Assembly (NCBI GenBank): GCA_003194525.1
Contig: NBIV01000010.1
Coordinates: forward strand, 62,001 to 126,000
From: Gracilariopsis chorda
Taxonomy: Eukaryota; Rhodophyta; Florideophyceae; Gracilariales; Gracilariaceae
Reading direction: 5' to 3'
Length of the DNA: 64,000 nt
Part shown: piece by piece, positions 8,478-19,041 of the stretch
How the letters are laid out: every line of letters starts with the position of its first letter
Position numbering within the stretch: position 1 is the first letter of the stretch
Notes under the pieces: model-generated
What the model saw: the letters and a program-made list of their open reading frames with translations, nothing else
Told to the model about the DNA's origin: nothing
Database searches by the model: none
Position numbers and translations under genes: made by a program

Positions 8478-10499
8478 TCACGACAGCGCGTAAAGCGCCT
8501 CCGGCTCCGAGCAGTGGCGAGCGCGGAACACGCGCGACACGTCCTGCGTCTGCGCACTGAGCACATCATACGCACTTCTCATTTCTCGCCTTGCAATTTC
8601 CAGGTTCCGACGGCTCACATGTTCCACAACGTTCTTGCCGCGCGCCAGCGGCTGTTCGATGAACAGCGCCACGTCGATGGCGCCCGTTGAAACGTCCATG
8701 ATCTGTGCGCGCTCGCCCAGATTTACCGAAATCGCCTCCCGCTCGAAGTCGAACTCGTGCCCGAAAACCCGAAAGAATTCAATTAGAATTTTTTGGGTCC
8801 CGTCCACGTTGCGTCCTCTGCGCTCGCTTGTGCGCCACGGCACCTCCACTATCGTCGCATATCTACTTTGATTCCTTTTCGTGCGGCACAGCCTCCCAAT
8901 TCTCGGCACCACCACGTGCTGCATAAAGAATATAACCATCAGCATCCATCCCATTGCGTTTATGTGTCCCTGCGGCACTCCAATCACCTTCCGTTGCTTG
9001 GCCCAGTGTTTCACAATCATGCACAGCTCCCATATCCGACGGTCTGTTTGCAAGTGCTTTCTCATCAGTCTGGAAAGCAACAAACTTTGGTCGTTGTTCA
9101 GAGTTACGTCCACGTCTACCTGTGTTTCTCGGTCAACGTACCGTAGTACCGGTACTCGTGCGTTTCCTATCACGTATACTTTTTCCATTCCATCTTTCTT
9201 CGCCGCTCTGGATAGGTAGCGTAGTACTTCAACGCCTTTTTGTTTTCGCAACTCTTCACTCTCTCCATTTTCATCTGTAGTAAGGCATGGAATACTCACC
9301 GCAACATCAATGTCAGAGTCCCCAAGCACCAAACCTGTTGGTACCGACCCATATAAAGAAACACTCGCCCCGTAAATATTTCCCTTCGCACTTGACGTAA
9401 TCATGTCTCGCGTTCTGTCGAACGCTCTGTAACATCGCGCGCTGTAATCAGACTGCTGCCACCTTCTCAGCATATCTTCCAGCCGCTCTTTCAGTTCCCT
9501 GTGACACGCCTTGCCTATCTTGTGATCCACATCACGCACACTTTCTAATGCTACTCGCGCCGCTCTATTCTTTGCTTTCCTGTACACCTCTCCGTTCAGA
9601 TCAACTGAATCTCCCGTCCCGAACCGAACACTTGCTGACGACGTCACCCTTCCGTCCGTCACTTTTCGTGCTTCTGCAGGAATATCAATATTTGCTTTCA
9701 GTGATACCACAAGTTCATATTTCGATTCGTCTACCATCGATGAATAATCAACAGTAGGCGCTCTCAACCCTGATCCAACCGCTTCTCTGTGTATCATCTC
9801 CACCGCCCTTTTAAGCCTCTTGATGTAGTCCACGGAATCATACGGTGAGGTATCTTCTACATGAACAGGCCGTTCTATCTTTCTTTTTGTCAACGGTCGT
9901 TCCACATCCATTCTTTCCAGTGGTGGCTCAGCTCTCTTCACCGGACTCCCACGCCCACCTTGACTTTCGTCGGAGGTATTGTCCACCTCCATTCGTTGCG
10001 ATTCATTGCGGTTCTGAGACAAACCGCGTGTTGCTCGTATTTTTTTCAGAAGGTTTGCAGAAGCAGGCGCGTCAAGCCTGTCTGCACCATTATGTCCACG
10101 TTTAAGCGGGGATGATGACTGCTTCTCAGGTGAACGGCTCGGCGCCGGACTATTTTTTTGCTCAGCTTGGCGTGGCTTACGCGCTGCGTTCCGTATACTT
10201 ACCGCCTGGTCTCTGTGAAACCTTGCAGCATCTGGGATTGAAATCTTCTCGAAACATGTTGCGAGCAAATCGTGCAGGTGAGGGTCAGAAACTGGAATCT
10301 GCTGAGTGAAAATCCAGTTGTGCGCGTGGATCAGAACGGCCCGATGGCGCGATATTTCACCGGAGGAGGAAAGAGTTTGTTTCAGGTAGTTGTGAAGACG
10401 AACTTCATTCAAATTCTTTGGTGCAGGTTTTCTTGGAGGTTGCGCCATTGCGGGCTGCATATCTGTTACGACTGCTAAAGACATTGAGTGAGTGGGCAA
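8478..10499 (-). CDS. Non-canonical poly(A) polymerase / terminal uridylyltransferase with dsRBD-like region
   Basis: A 673-residue protein in one exon ending in TGA, adding nucleotides to RNA 3' ends. Residues 1-110 form a helical N-terminus and 105-215 a disordered, Ser/Lys/Pro-rich linker with NLS-like KRK clusters. Residues about 222-322 look like a double-stranded-RNA-binding fold, closing with YRKAKNRAARVALESV. The polymerase-beta-type catalytic core has GSVPTGL (384-390) and LGDSDIDVAV, giving metal-binding D395 and D397, with a third Asp at D462 or D464 in QVDVDVTLNN. The central domain has MIVKHWAKQRKV and GHINAMGW. The PAP-associated segment has IEFFRVFGHEFDF. The DSDID core and HWAKQR favour the TRF4/Cid1/TUTase class over canonical poly(A) polymerase; the base added (A or U) cannot be read by eye. 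The two methionines before residue 20 are alternative starts. Confidence 0.88.
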   Translation of the reverse strand: MPTHSMSLAVVTDMQPAMAQPPRKPAPKNLNEVRLHNYLKQTLSSSGEISRHRAVLIHAHNWIFTQQIPVSDPHLHDLLATCFEKISIPDAARFHRDQAVSIRNAARKPRQAEQKNSPAPSRSPEKQSSSPLKRGHNGADRLDAPASANLLKKIRATRGLSQNRNESQRMEVDNTSDESQGGRGSPVKRAEPPLERMDVERPLTKRKIERPVHVEDTSPYDSVDYIKRLKRAVEMIHREAVGSGLRAPTVDYSSMVDESKYELVVSLKANIDIPAEARKVTDGRVTSSASVRFGTGDSVDLNGEVYRKAKNRAARVALESVRDVDHKIGKACHRELKERLEDMLRRWQQSDYSARCYRAFDRTRDMITSSAKGNIYGASVSLYGSVPTGLVLGDSDIDVAVSIPCLTTDENGESEELRKQKGVEVLRYLSRAAKKDGMEKVYVIGNARVPVLRYVDRETQVDVDVTLNNDQSLLLSRLMRKHLQTDRRIWELCMIVKHWAKQRKVIGVPQGHINAMGWMLMVIFFMQHVVVPRIGRLCRTKRNQSRYATIVEVPWRTSERRGRNVDGTQKILIEFFRVFGHEFDFEREAISVNLGERAQIMDVSTGAIDVALFIEQPLARGKNVVEHVSRRNLEIARREMRSAYDVLSAQTQDVSRVFRARHCSEPEALYALS

Positions 10500-12416
10500 C
10501 TCAAGGCATTCGCTGTGAGAGAAGTAAAAATGTGTGAGAACTGAGACGGACTCGAGGAGGAATTAGAGCGGGAAACGCCAGCAGAATGCGCGAACTGAAA
10601 CGATGCGCTTGGAGTAGCGGCGACCGCTGCGCGGCGAAATCCGGCTTTTATGCGCATCAAGGACGTCCCGGCCTGCGCCAAGTAATTCCGAACAAATGAA
10701 CTGAAAAATTTACCGACACTGTCATCTTCATAATGTACACCCAACCAAGTCTGTGTTGGGTCCGTAGAAGTATGCCCTAGCTGCGCATTGGGACGGCCAC
10801 GCGTATTTTAGCACGATTTCAAACACGAACGTTTCCATACGTTAAATGGCACTTTAGGTCCACAACATGTCAGTGCCGGCACAAACTGACATGGAGTTCA
10901 GCTATACTTTGCAAAACAAAAGACAACAAGCCACGCTCCTTCAGAAACTTCCCATTGTGCATTCAGACTGGAAGATCCACGATGTCCGTGGAGTCTTGAG
11001 CACAGACCTGGGATTGTGCGCACATGCATGTTTCCAGGCATAAGGGCTTATTAATTCTGCATGTAAAACGTTATCAAAAGACAGAATTTTAGAATTGGGC
11101 ATTTATATTCCGTATGCAAATCCACATTTTGACTGGAAACTTTTAACGCAGCCTCAAAAACATTCTCATGGTTGTTCCAAGTGGACAAATTATACTGGAG
11201 TGCGTGACGGGCCAGTTTTTATCACGTAGTTTACAAGTGGAAACGACCTTCGTCCGTGGGGGACGCTGCGCGCCGCCGCGTTGTTTTTGTAGCTTTGTAT
11301 ATTTTGTAGCGTTCGGAGGCTCTCCGAGCACTTTGCTCGCTTGCGCTCGCAATAGCGCTCGTAGAACCACGGGGCGCCGCGGCGCCTAGAGTATGTGGAG
11401 CCGTAGGAATTTGTGTTTAGGTGTCTAAATTGACTGCAGTACCACCCAATGATGAGAAAGCGTGACACATTGCTTTGTGTAACTGCATGGCACTGCAGTC
11501 ATTATGGGAGTGCCAGCCAATAGGCAAGAAGGTTTAATGCTGCTGGTGCTGCTGCTGCTGAATATTGTAAATGTTAAAGAGGCGATGCGCCATATGGGCG
11601 TTTCGCGTTGACAAACGGGGACAAGCAAGACGATTTCGTGTCGCAACGCCTCCATTCAATCAAGAACACCCCCCTCATTCAGGAAAAAATACTTATAATG
11701 GAGAGACAAGTAGAAACGGCCTTGGCCCGTAGGCGGGGCTTTACGCCGCTGATTAAGGGTTACTTTGGGGGATCTGCAGGCCGTTTAGGCTCGCTAACGA
11801 TTGCAAACGACCTGCAGACCCATGAGTGCCGCGGCGCCGAGAGTGAATATAGAAGAGAGTAGCAATTGAGCGCCCATGCGATTGTGATTGGCACGCACTG
11901 CAGTTGTGCATAGAGGGTACCGTAGATTTTAATTGGCTGGCGCTGTCAAAATAACTGCAGTTCCAGCCACTGTGCAGCGGTGTGGGTGGCACTGCTGCAG
12001 TGCCAGCTACTTAGCAGCTGCGGCAGTCAACATGCAGCAGCAGCCAATAAGCTCTGAGCTTTGCTGCTGCTGCTGCTACTGCTGCTGCTGCTGCTGCTGA
12101 ATTTTTTGATTGGCGGGGAGGCGTGAAAATTGCATGCACTGAAGGGGGCGTGCAAGAGGTTTTTTTGGCGCAACGCCCTCCGTCAATCAACAACACCCCC
12201 CTCATACATGTGTCAATCATTATAGTACGGGGTGGTGTTGAGATTGGCTCTCCGGCAATCTCTACGAAACGATCAATGGGGTAAAAGCCAGTGCGTCGCT
12301 CTCTATATTCAAAGCAAAAACGCAAACCGCAGTTATCTTCATGGTAATCTTCAACAGAAACCTCTCAAAAAAATGTAGCTGTCTTCTAAACTCTTGTTTA
12401 AAGGTGAGTTTTCTTG
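10500..12416. other. Non-coding region right of the host island
   Basis: Contains the promoter of the nucleotidyltransferase (just above 10499) and then no supportable gene. GC-rich patches at 11220-11400 and 11700-11860 alternate with AT-rich stretches. A diverged duplication with CTG tracts (11376-12230) is annotated separately. The last part may be the 5' LTR or leader of gypsy element B, whose gag starts near 12400, but I found no matching second LTR. Confidence 0.4.
11376..12230. repeat. Diverged tandem duplication with CTG trinucleotide tracts
   Basis: Blocks recur in the same order. GCCGCGGCGCC followed by GAGAGT/TAGAGT occurs at 11376 and 11828. CACTGCAGT...GCCAGCCAA-like sequence occurs near 11491 and 11950-12050. 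CTG tracts ending in GAAT occur at about 11539-11563 and 12061-12102, and a GCAACGCC...CACCCCCCTCAT block at 11643-11679 and 12169-12206. Spacing is about 450-530 bp, so this is an old duplication. The second CTG tract is the longer one (interrupted by one CTA). Confidence 0.55.
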
Positions 12417-12541
12417 TTTGACAAGTTTGTGGCCTTCCGTGCTAATGACTGAGAAAAAGGATCACAAATTGTGTCATGGTTGACAGAAAAGGCATTTCAA
12501 TTTTACTAAGAAATGTTCGTAAACAAGAGACAAATGATCAT
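12417..12541 (+). pseudogene. Element B gag, 5' fragment
   Basis: About 40 codons in one frame with TGA at 12450-12452 and TAA after LTEKAFQFY. It aligns by eye with the gag N-terminus of element D (60570-60690). Short and broken; its value is that it shows element A landed inside gag. Confidence 0.65.
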
Positions 12542-12562
12542 ATAGACGTATTATTACTGTGA

Positions 12563-12916
12563 TGCATGCAGTAGAGGTACTTACTTTTGTATAATATTAA
12601 TAATGCAGAATATGGACTACGGTCAGGACTGTGTGGTGCACAGACTGCAAGTGGCTGGGAACACAGTTCTTCCTGAGTTCGTGAGCAAAGTATACTTCCG
12701 AAGTTCCAACTTGCCTCAAAATTTTTTTCGTTCAAAGCAAGCGGTCTTCCATAGACCTTCTTTATTAGAGTGTGTTCTTAAATCTACTGTTCTATCAACT
12801 ATTTTGTACCTACTATGTTCCATTTCAATAAATATAATCTACAATACATTTCCTTTCACATCTCCTTTGTCACACATTCTACGTGTCCAGATTTATTGGA
12901 TCGATGATCTTCTTCA
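12563..12916 (-). repeat. 3' LTR of element A
   Basis: On the plus strand it begins TGCATGCAGTAGAGGTAC and ends GGATCGATGATCTTCTTCA, so in element sense it starts TG and ends CA. It aligns along its length with 18689-19041, with many substitutions and small indels. Confidence 0.85.
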
Positions 12917-12917
12917 A

Positions 12918-12940
12918 TATCTCTTCTATTTTTATTTTTG
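12918..12940 (-). other. Polypurine tract of element A
   Basis: Directly inside the 3' LTR the element strand is almost all purine (A-rich runs, then AGAAGAGA), as needed for plus-strand DNA priming in LTR retrotransposons. Confidence 0.55.
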
Positions 12941-13438
12941 ATTTGTCCTCAAATCATATGATGTTCTTAGAGGGTTAATTTCTGGTTTTTCGGATAGTTA
13001 AAATGTGGATTCCAGTCATCCTGTTTAATATTGATGAACACTTCTTCATAATTTTCTATTTTTGACATAGAGTTGTCAATTATCGTTAAATAATTTCCGT
13101 ATTTTGGTAGATGGCCATATATTCCAATTTCCATATAGTAGAATTGAATTGGGAGTTTTTCGTTTAGAAATCCGGTAAGCATTGAATTATAGTTTTCGGT
13201 CGATGCAAGAGGCAGGTTTTTATCTTTCTCAGTATAAAATAATCCTTTACTTTATTTATATGCTAGGCATATGTGAATCATTTCGTAAAGTGTGACTTCT
13301 TGATTATACAGATCTTGTAGTCTTGGTCGTAAATGATTCTTCATATAGTTCCCTGAGATACCTAAAAGTCCGTATTCCTGAACATGATATATATTCATAG
13401 TATGTGTGTGATGATAAGCTTACTATTTTCTTTGAAGC

Positions 13439-13678
13439 TCAAGCTTGGTTAAGTAGGTATGCGAGTGTACTTTTTTCTTTTATATTATTTCTATTTTTGA
13501 CTTTGTAACTATCTAGTAAGCCTGTCTTGATACGTTTATCATGTTCATTGAGCCATATGTCTTCTGATTCTTCACGGCATGTGCGTAGAAAGTATTTTAC
13601 TTCATCGTTTATTATTTTATGTCCGGTAATGTAGGATGGAGATGTGCTTTCTTTGTGTACGAATCTTTGAAAATCCAT
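13439..13678 (-). pseudogene. Chromodomain-like C-terminus of element A pol
   Basis: An open frame of 79 codons containing HKIINDEVKYFLRT, then SEDIWLNEHD and GLLDSYK. The spacing of KYFL, the acidic-Trp motif and the terminal Leu-Leu-x-x-Tyr fits a chromodomain as found at the end of chromovirus integrases, where it targets insertion to modified histones. It lies 160 bp beyond the integrase piece in another frame. Confidence 0.55.
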
Positions 13679-13837
13679 ATTCTTCTTACTATTAGAACTA
13701 CTATTAAACTCCTTTATTAGTGATATGTGGAAAGTGTGGTGTAGTTATTTATATTCTTGTGGAAGTCCAAGTTTATAGGAGGTGTTTAATTTATTATGAG
13801 ATAATAGTTTGAATGGTCTTATAAACTTTGGGGTAGA

Positions 13838-14809
13838 TTATCTTGATCTGCCTTTAGGTATCATCAGATTCTTTGTAGATAATATTATGTAATCTCCGAT
13901 GCGAGATTTTATATCTTTTCTTCTACGATTAGCATTGTCTGCATTTCTAATATTTGCTACATCAATTGCATATTTTGCAATCTCGCCTGCTTTCTTCATT
14001 TCTTTTAGAAACTTCTTTGATGTATCATTTTGTTCTTTACATTCATCACTGTATAGAGTATCATTTATTGTGATTGGGTGTTGTCCATATTCTAAGAAGA
14101 ATGGAGTAAATGCTCTTGCACTATTTACGTGATCATTGTAGGCAAATTCGAGACCTGATAAAAACTTTTCCCAGTCTGTTTGAATGTGTGATACATAGCA
14201 TTGTATCTTTTCTTCTAATGTTCTAAACATACGTTCTGTTTGTCCATCAGTTTGACGATGGACTGAAGTTGATAGGTTTAGTTTTATGTTAAGTTTCATG
14301 AAGGTATCCCAGAATATACTTGTAGATCGGTTATCTCTATCTGATAATATGAAACTCGGAAGTCCATGATGTCTATATACTTCTTTGTAGCATACATTGC
14401 CTATGTCTGGTGCCTTACTCTTTTCATCGAGTGGAATGAAATGTACTCTTTTGGAGAGTTTGTCCACAATAGCCATTATTCCAGCATATTCTTTGCTTTT
14501 TGGTAAGTCAAATATAAAGTCAATTGAGATCACTTCCCATTTTCGTGTAGGAGTTGGAAAGCTTTGTAGTAGTCCTTGCATAGCCTTGTTCATTGATTTT
14601 GCCTTTTGACAATGTTCACATTCAGATATAAATCTCCTTAGATCGCTTTTCATTGTATCCCAAAAATACTTTTCTCTGATTATTAAAATGGTTTTTTGAT
14701 ATGACCTGTGTCCTTCTTGTAGTGAGAAATGATTGTCCTGAAGAATGGTCCTTCGTATTTTTCCTTCTGGTAGGCATAAGCGTTTTTCAAAGTATAATCG
14801 TTTCCCCAT
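13838..14809 (-). pseudogene. Integrase of element A
   Basis: The largest surviving frame of the element (323 codons). It has an HHCC zinc domain near its start (ending CEHCQKAKSMN) and a catalytic core with D (ISIDFIFDLP), D (FILSDRDNRS) and E (QTDGQTERMF), all present. The frame then runs through FAYNDHVNSA to a C-terminal domain and stops. The start is truncated and other parts of pol are broken, so it is counted as a relic although the triad is intact. Confidence 0.85.
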
Positions 14810-14979
14810 ACGTTTGTATGGTTCTTTTGGATTTTCAAGTATATGTGAGAAGTGTAAGCTGCTTTTCTATCCCTTTCCCAATTCTGTTAACGTATTAACG
14901 GATATTTTTTTTTGTTATATTTAAGAGTGATTTAATGATGCTAGAACAGGTTTTATGAACTTCCATATTCTTTCTTGAG

Positions 14980-16800
14980 AGCGCATCCGTGACCTTATTC
15001 TCTTTGCCTTTTATGTATGAAATTGTATAGTCAAACTCCTGCATGAATTCAACCCATCTTGTTTGTTTTCTTGATAATGTCTTTTGTGTTTCTAAATACT
15101 TAAGCGGATGCTGGTCAGTTAGAATTTTAAACTTAGACCCATGTAAATATGATCTCCATGTTTTCAGTGCAAGTACAATAGCTAGCAGTTCTCTTTCTCC
15201 TATAGATTAGTTCTGTTCTGCTTCGTTAAGTTTCTTAGAAGCGTATGCTACTGGTCTGTTCCCTTTCTTGCCTTCCTGAGATAGAACTGCTCCTAAACCC
15301 GTGGAGGAGTCATCTGTTGTTACTTCATATGGAAGCGCAAGATCTGCACATTTCAGTATAGGTGCACTTATTAATTTACTTTTCAGTATATCAAATGCCA
15401 TTTGTAAGTAAGTGTAAGTTCTGTCAAAGGATTAGCTATTTTCGCAAAGACTTCAACAAACTTCCTGTATTAATTGCAGATACCTAGGAAGCTTTGAACA
15501 TCTGTGACTGTTTTTGGTATTGGCCATTTGGTTATTGCTTCAATCTTCTTATTATCAACTTTAATTCCTTCTGTGGTTATTACATGAGCCAAATATTCTA
15601 CTTCCTCTTTCATGAAGTGATATTTAGATATTTTACCATATAGCTTTTTTCTCTAAGTATATCTAGGACAAGTTTTATTTGTTTTAAGTGGTCTTTCCTT
15701 GTGGTGCTGTAAATTAAAATGTCATCGAGGTTAACCATTACAAACTTGTCTAAAAATGTTCTAAAAATATTGTTCATTAAGGTTTGGGAGCAACCAGGTG
15801 CACCGGTTATTCCAAACGGTGTGACGAGATATTCAAATTAGCAGTATCTTGTACGAAATGCAGTTTTAGGTATATCCTCTTCTCCTTTTCTGATTTGGTT
15901 ATATCTTGATATCAAATCGAGTGTAGTAAATTAATTAGCCTTTCCTAGTTTATCTCACATTTCGTCTATTCGAGGAAGTGGTACATTGTTTTTTATTGCC
16001 TTTTTGTTTATTGATCTATACTCCACGCACATTCGAAGTGAGTCATCCTTTTCTGGTGTGAAAAGGACTGGGCTTCCCCATGGGCTAATAGTTGGTCTTA
16101 TAAACTCATGACTTAGTAAATGATTCAGTTGTTTCCTCATCTCTTCTAGTTCTGTAGGAGATAGTTTGTACATTGGTCCCATCTGAGGTGTGGCATCCTC
16201 TTTTAGTGCAGTTTTCATATCTATATTTCTTTTGGGTGGTGATCCCATTGGTAAATCATCTGGGAATATATCATGGTATTCTTTTAAGAGTTTCACTAGT
16301 TCATCATCTTTTGGGTCTAGGTCAACTTTGTCTTTCTTTGTACTATCCATGTCACTTTTTGGTTGTATTAACGTAAGGTATCTTTTACTCTGTTGTCTTC
16401 ATACCAGTTTAGCAAACTGTTTCTTACTTAGCAGAAGTTGAACTTGGGAGTACTGTCTTTTAACAGGTTCTGCGTCCAGAATAAAGTTCTTTCCATCAAT
16501 ATGAATAAGTATAGAATTTCTTTTCCAGTTTATATGTGTATTGTACTGGTGTAGCCAAGATTTTCCCAGAATAACATCATATTCTTTCAAATCGACTATG
16601 GAAGGATTTATGTTAAACTTATTTTCTCCAATTTTTATGAATAGAACGTCTAAACATTGGACCGTTGGGACTAATGTTCCATCTCATAATTCTGCTCTAA
16701 TACCACATGTTTTCCTTTTTAGTTTAAGCTGATCAGCATATTTCTTTGAGATGCAGTCCTCCTCACAACCACTATCTACTAAGATGTTACAAGTTTCAAT
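14980..16800 (-). pseudogene. Protease, reverse transcriptase and RNase H of element A
   Basis: Pieces in element order. Around 16770 the retropepsin motif VDSG is readable, followed by a frame (16590-16399) with DVILGKSWLHQY. The RT N-terminus is at 16350-15955 (MYKLSPTELEEM, SPWGSPVLF, CVEYRSINKK). Near 15720-15740 the RT active site reads VNLDDI, with Asn where Ty3/gypsy usually has Tyr-Ile. RNase H begins at 15401 (TTDDSSTGLGAVLS) and continues through an in-frame TAA (15207-15209) to an ALSR-type end near 14980. Multiple stops and frame changes make it inactive. Confidence 0.8.
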
Positions 16801-16999
16801 CTTATCCAATGTTATACATTCTCTCTTGAAGACTAGAAGATTATCTTCTTTGGTTTATTATTTAATGCACTTAACGCAATCGTATTGTGTTTTCCATTTT
16901 GTAATAGTTTTCTATTGTTTTTGTCTTTTTCTGTGTTTTGGTATTGTACATTTGTGACGGATTCGGTTATGGCTGTCTTCTCCGCACCCGGATTGTTTA

Positions 17000-17844
17000 G
17001 TTTTTTGGGGTATAGTTCATCCTATGTTTCCAAGGACGACATCCTTTCTTATGACACTTAAAGCATAAATTCTGTTTCATGTGTTGTCCTCTTTCTTCAT
17101 TATTAAGATTACTTCTGTTGTTATTCTGTCAAATGTTTCCTATTTCCATCGATGTTGGTGTTTCAATTTTATCTTGCTTTGATTGATTTCCACAGTATGA
17201 ACGATAACCATAATTAAATCTATTGGATGTGTAAATAGTATCCATTCTGTCTGCAGTAGTAATGGCTTCTTGTAATTCGCTGGGCTCTGATCGTTCAAGT
17301 TCGATACGAATATGATGCTTCCATCCCTTGCTATGTAAAAATAGTTGTTCTTGTACAGACATATCTGGAGCTTGTAATAACCATTTAGTGAACTCTTTAT
17401 TATATAGGAAAACCGAGTTAAACTTTCTAGTTTGCTTTAAATTTGATCATGCTTTTTGTGCATTTAATTCTCTATTTGTGGGTTCAAAGTATTCTAACAG
17501 TCTTTTTCGGAACTCATCAAAGAAATTAATATTATTTCTATTTTTTTATTTATCCGCTCCCACCATTCTAGTGCTTGTCCACTCATAAAGCTTGCAGCAT
17601 ATCTAATTTTCTTTTCTTTGCTTACTACTTCATATATTTTGGAGAAAATATTTTCCAATGATTGTACCCAAGACCTTACGTATTTACCTGAAAACTTTTC
17701 TGGTTTTCCTACTTTTATTATACTAGATTGGTCATTATTTTGATTTACTAGAGTTGTTAAATGATTGTTTACTCTTGTTACCTGATTTACTTGTTGAGGT
17801 AGAATATTAACTCTATTCTGTAATTCTATAATTTCATTTTCCAT
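17000..17844 (-). pseudogene. Gag of element A
   Basis: Frames 17844-17494 (GKPEKFSGKYVRSWVQSLEN, EWWERINKK) and 17362-17129 fit a Ty3/gypsy capsid. A degenerate zinc knuckle reads CFKCHKKGCRPWKH near 17030-17075, with the third and fourth ligands disturbed. Between the frames are stops and a frame change. Confidence 0.7.
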
Positions 17845-18157
17845 ATTTTTTTAAAGCATTTGGTTGCTTTTGCAACTCTTACTGTACTGTGTTAAATAAT
17901 TTTACTATATTTTTGAAGATACTTTGGTTCTATTAATGTGTTTGACTACACGAACATACAATATCCTAAATACTGATCTCTTTAATGGTTTTTTTTTTTC
18001 AAGTTGTTATCTGAGGTTTGCTATTGGTTGGCACTTAGCATTTAACTATCCTGTGCAATCGTTTTCTAGTGGTTAGGTACTGTAATGGCAAGATAGTCAA
18101 GTAGTGTACACGCACAAATCACTAAATTTTACTTAACTAGATGCAGGTGTAAAGTGT

Positions 18158-18646
18158 CTAAAAGTAATGATTTTTTAAGGATTTGATAATGTCCTTGATG
18201 ACACCAAACCGCGGCAACGCACTAACGGTTTTTGATAGTGGGGGAGCTTTCTGAGATTTGCGTGCGGCACGGTGCACTTGTGCCACACGCTTGCGCCTGT
18301 TGATGTGTTGAAGCGTGCGCAAATGCGCGTAGTACTCAAAGGTAGTACTAAACAAGCACCAGCAGAATTCGCAGAAGAATGCAAATTTGAATGACTTAGT
18401 CATTGAAATGTAGTGTGCCTGCGAGTGGTTATGCTCTCCCAACGTAGATTCGGATTTTGTCTTATTGCAGTAGTTGCAGTAGTTAATTTTATCATTCCTT
18501 GGTATCGATATTTCTTCTATTGATATTTCTTCGAAATCTAAATCTTCATCTTCATATATGTCCTGTATTTTGTTTTCAAGCGACAGTGGTAAATCAAATT
18601 GTTCCATATCGGCCTGTAGAGTATGAGATTTATCTTCTTTGTCCAT
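18158..18646 (-). CDS. Extra zinc-finger ORF inside element A
   Basis: An uninterrupted 162-residue protein ending in TAG, starting about 40 bases inside the 5' LTR and upstream of gag on the same strand. The acidic N-terminus (1-52) is followed by two C2H2 fingers: C57-C60-H72-H78 (C-x2-C-x11-H-x5-H) and C92-C95-H108-H114 (C-x2-C-x12-H-x5-H). The second spacing is that of U1/matrin-type RNA- or DNA-binding fingers. The C-terminus (116-162) is basic (NRRKRVAQVHRAARKSQK). The second half is more GC-rich than the AT-rich element body. Ty3/gypsy elements normally have only gag-pol, so this looks like an acquired gene. The ATG at 18644-18646 is the first in frame after a stop at 18665-18667. It could encode a nucleic-acid-binding accessory protein; function is unknown. 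Confidence 0.72.
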   Translation of the reverse strand: MDKEDKSHTLQADMEQFDLPLSLENKIQDIYEDEDLDFEEISIEEISIPRNDKINYCNYCNKTKSESTLGEHNHSQAHYISMTKSFKFAFFCEFCWCLFSTTFEYYAHLRTLQHINRRKRVAQVHRAARKSQKAPPLSKTVSALPRFGVIKDIIKSLKNHYF

Positions 18647-18665
18647 CACGTAGAATAGAATTAAT

Positions 18666-18681
18666 TAGTGCGATGCTACCA
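18666..18681 (-). other. Candidate primer-binding site of element A
   Basis: Seven bases inside the 5' LTR the element strand reads TGGTAGCATCGCACT. TGG complements the universal tRNA CCA end, and TGGTAGC resembles sites primed by initiator-methionine tRNA. The spacing is slightly larger than usual. Confidence 0.5.
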
Positions 18682-18688
18682 CTTGTAG

Positions 18689-19041
18689 TGCATGCAGTAG
18701 AAGTACTTACTTTTGTATGATATTAATAATGTAGAATACGGACTACGGTCAGAACTGTGTGGTGGACGGACTGCAAGTGGCTGGGGACAGAGTTCTGGCT
18801 GAGTTCGTGAGCGAAGTGGACTTTCGAAGTTCCAACTTGCCTCAGACTTCCTGCTTTGTCCAAAGCGAGTGGTCTCTTATAGACCTTCTTTATTATAGTG
18901 GGGTCTCCTATCTACTCTTCTGTAGACTAGTTTGTAACTACTATGTTCCATTCTAATGAAGATAATCTACAATACATTTCCTTTCACATCTTCTTTGTCA
19001 CAGATTCTACGTGTTCAAATTTATTGGATCGATGATCTTCA
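18689..19041 (-). repeat. 5' LTR of element A
   Basis: Direct-repeat partner of 12563-12916. In element sense it begins TGAAGATCATCGATCC and ends CTGCATGCA. The primer-binding site follows inside. The right flank returns directly to element B gag. Confidence 0.85.

Larger units (their letters stand above)
12563..19041 (-). mobile_element. Chromodomain Ty3/gypsy retrotransposon A (chromovirus type)
   Basis: A 6.5 kb AT-rich element on the minus strand bounded by two LTRs of about 353 bp in direct orientation. Order in element sense: 5' LTR (18689-19041), primer-binding site, an extra zinc-finger ORF (18646-18158), gag, protease, reverse transcriptase, RNase H, integrase, chromodomain-like tail, polypurine tract, 3' LTR (12563-12916). 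Protease before RT and integrase after RNase H is the Ty3/gypsy order. The LTRs differ at roughly one site in ten over the first 155 bases I compared, mostly transitions, so the insertion is old. All gag-pol frames are broken. I could not find a target-site duplication: flanks read TGTGA (left) and ACACC (right). Confidence 0.88.

Noticed and set aside
8216..8575. Long antisense frames over the GC-rich host genes
   Set aside because: These are overlapping frames produced by high GC and lack family motifs, while the opposite strand carries clear genes.
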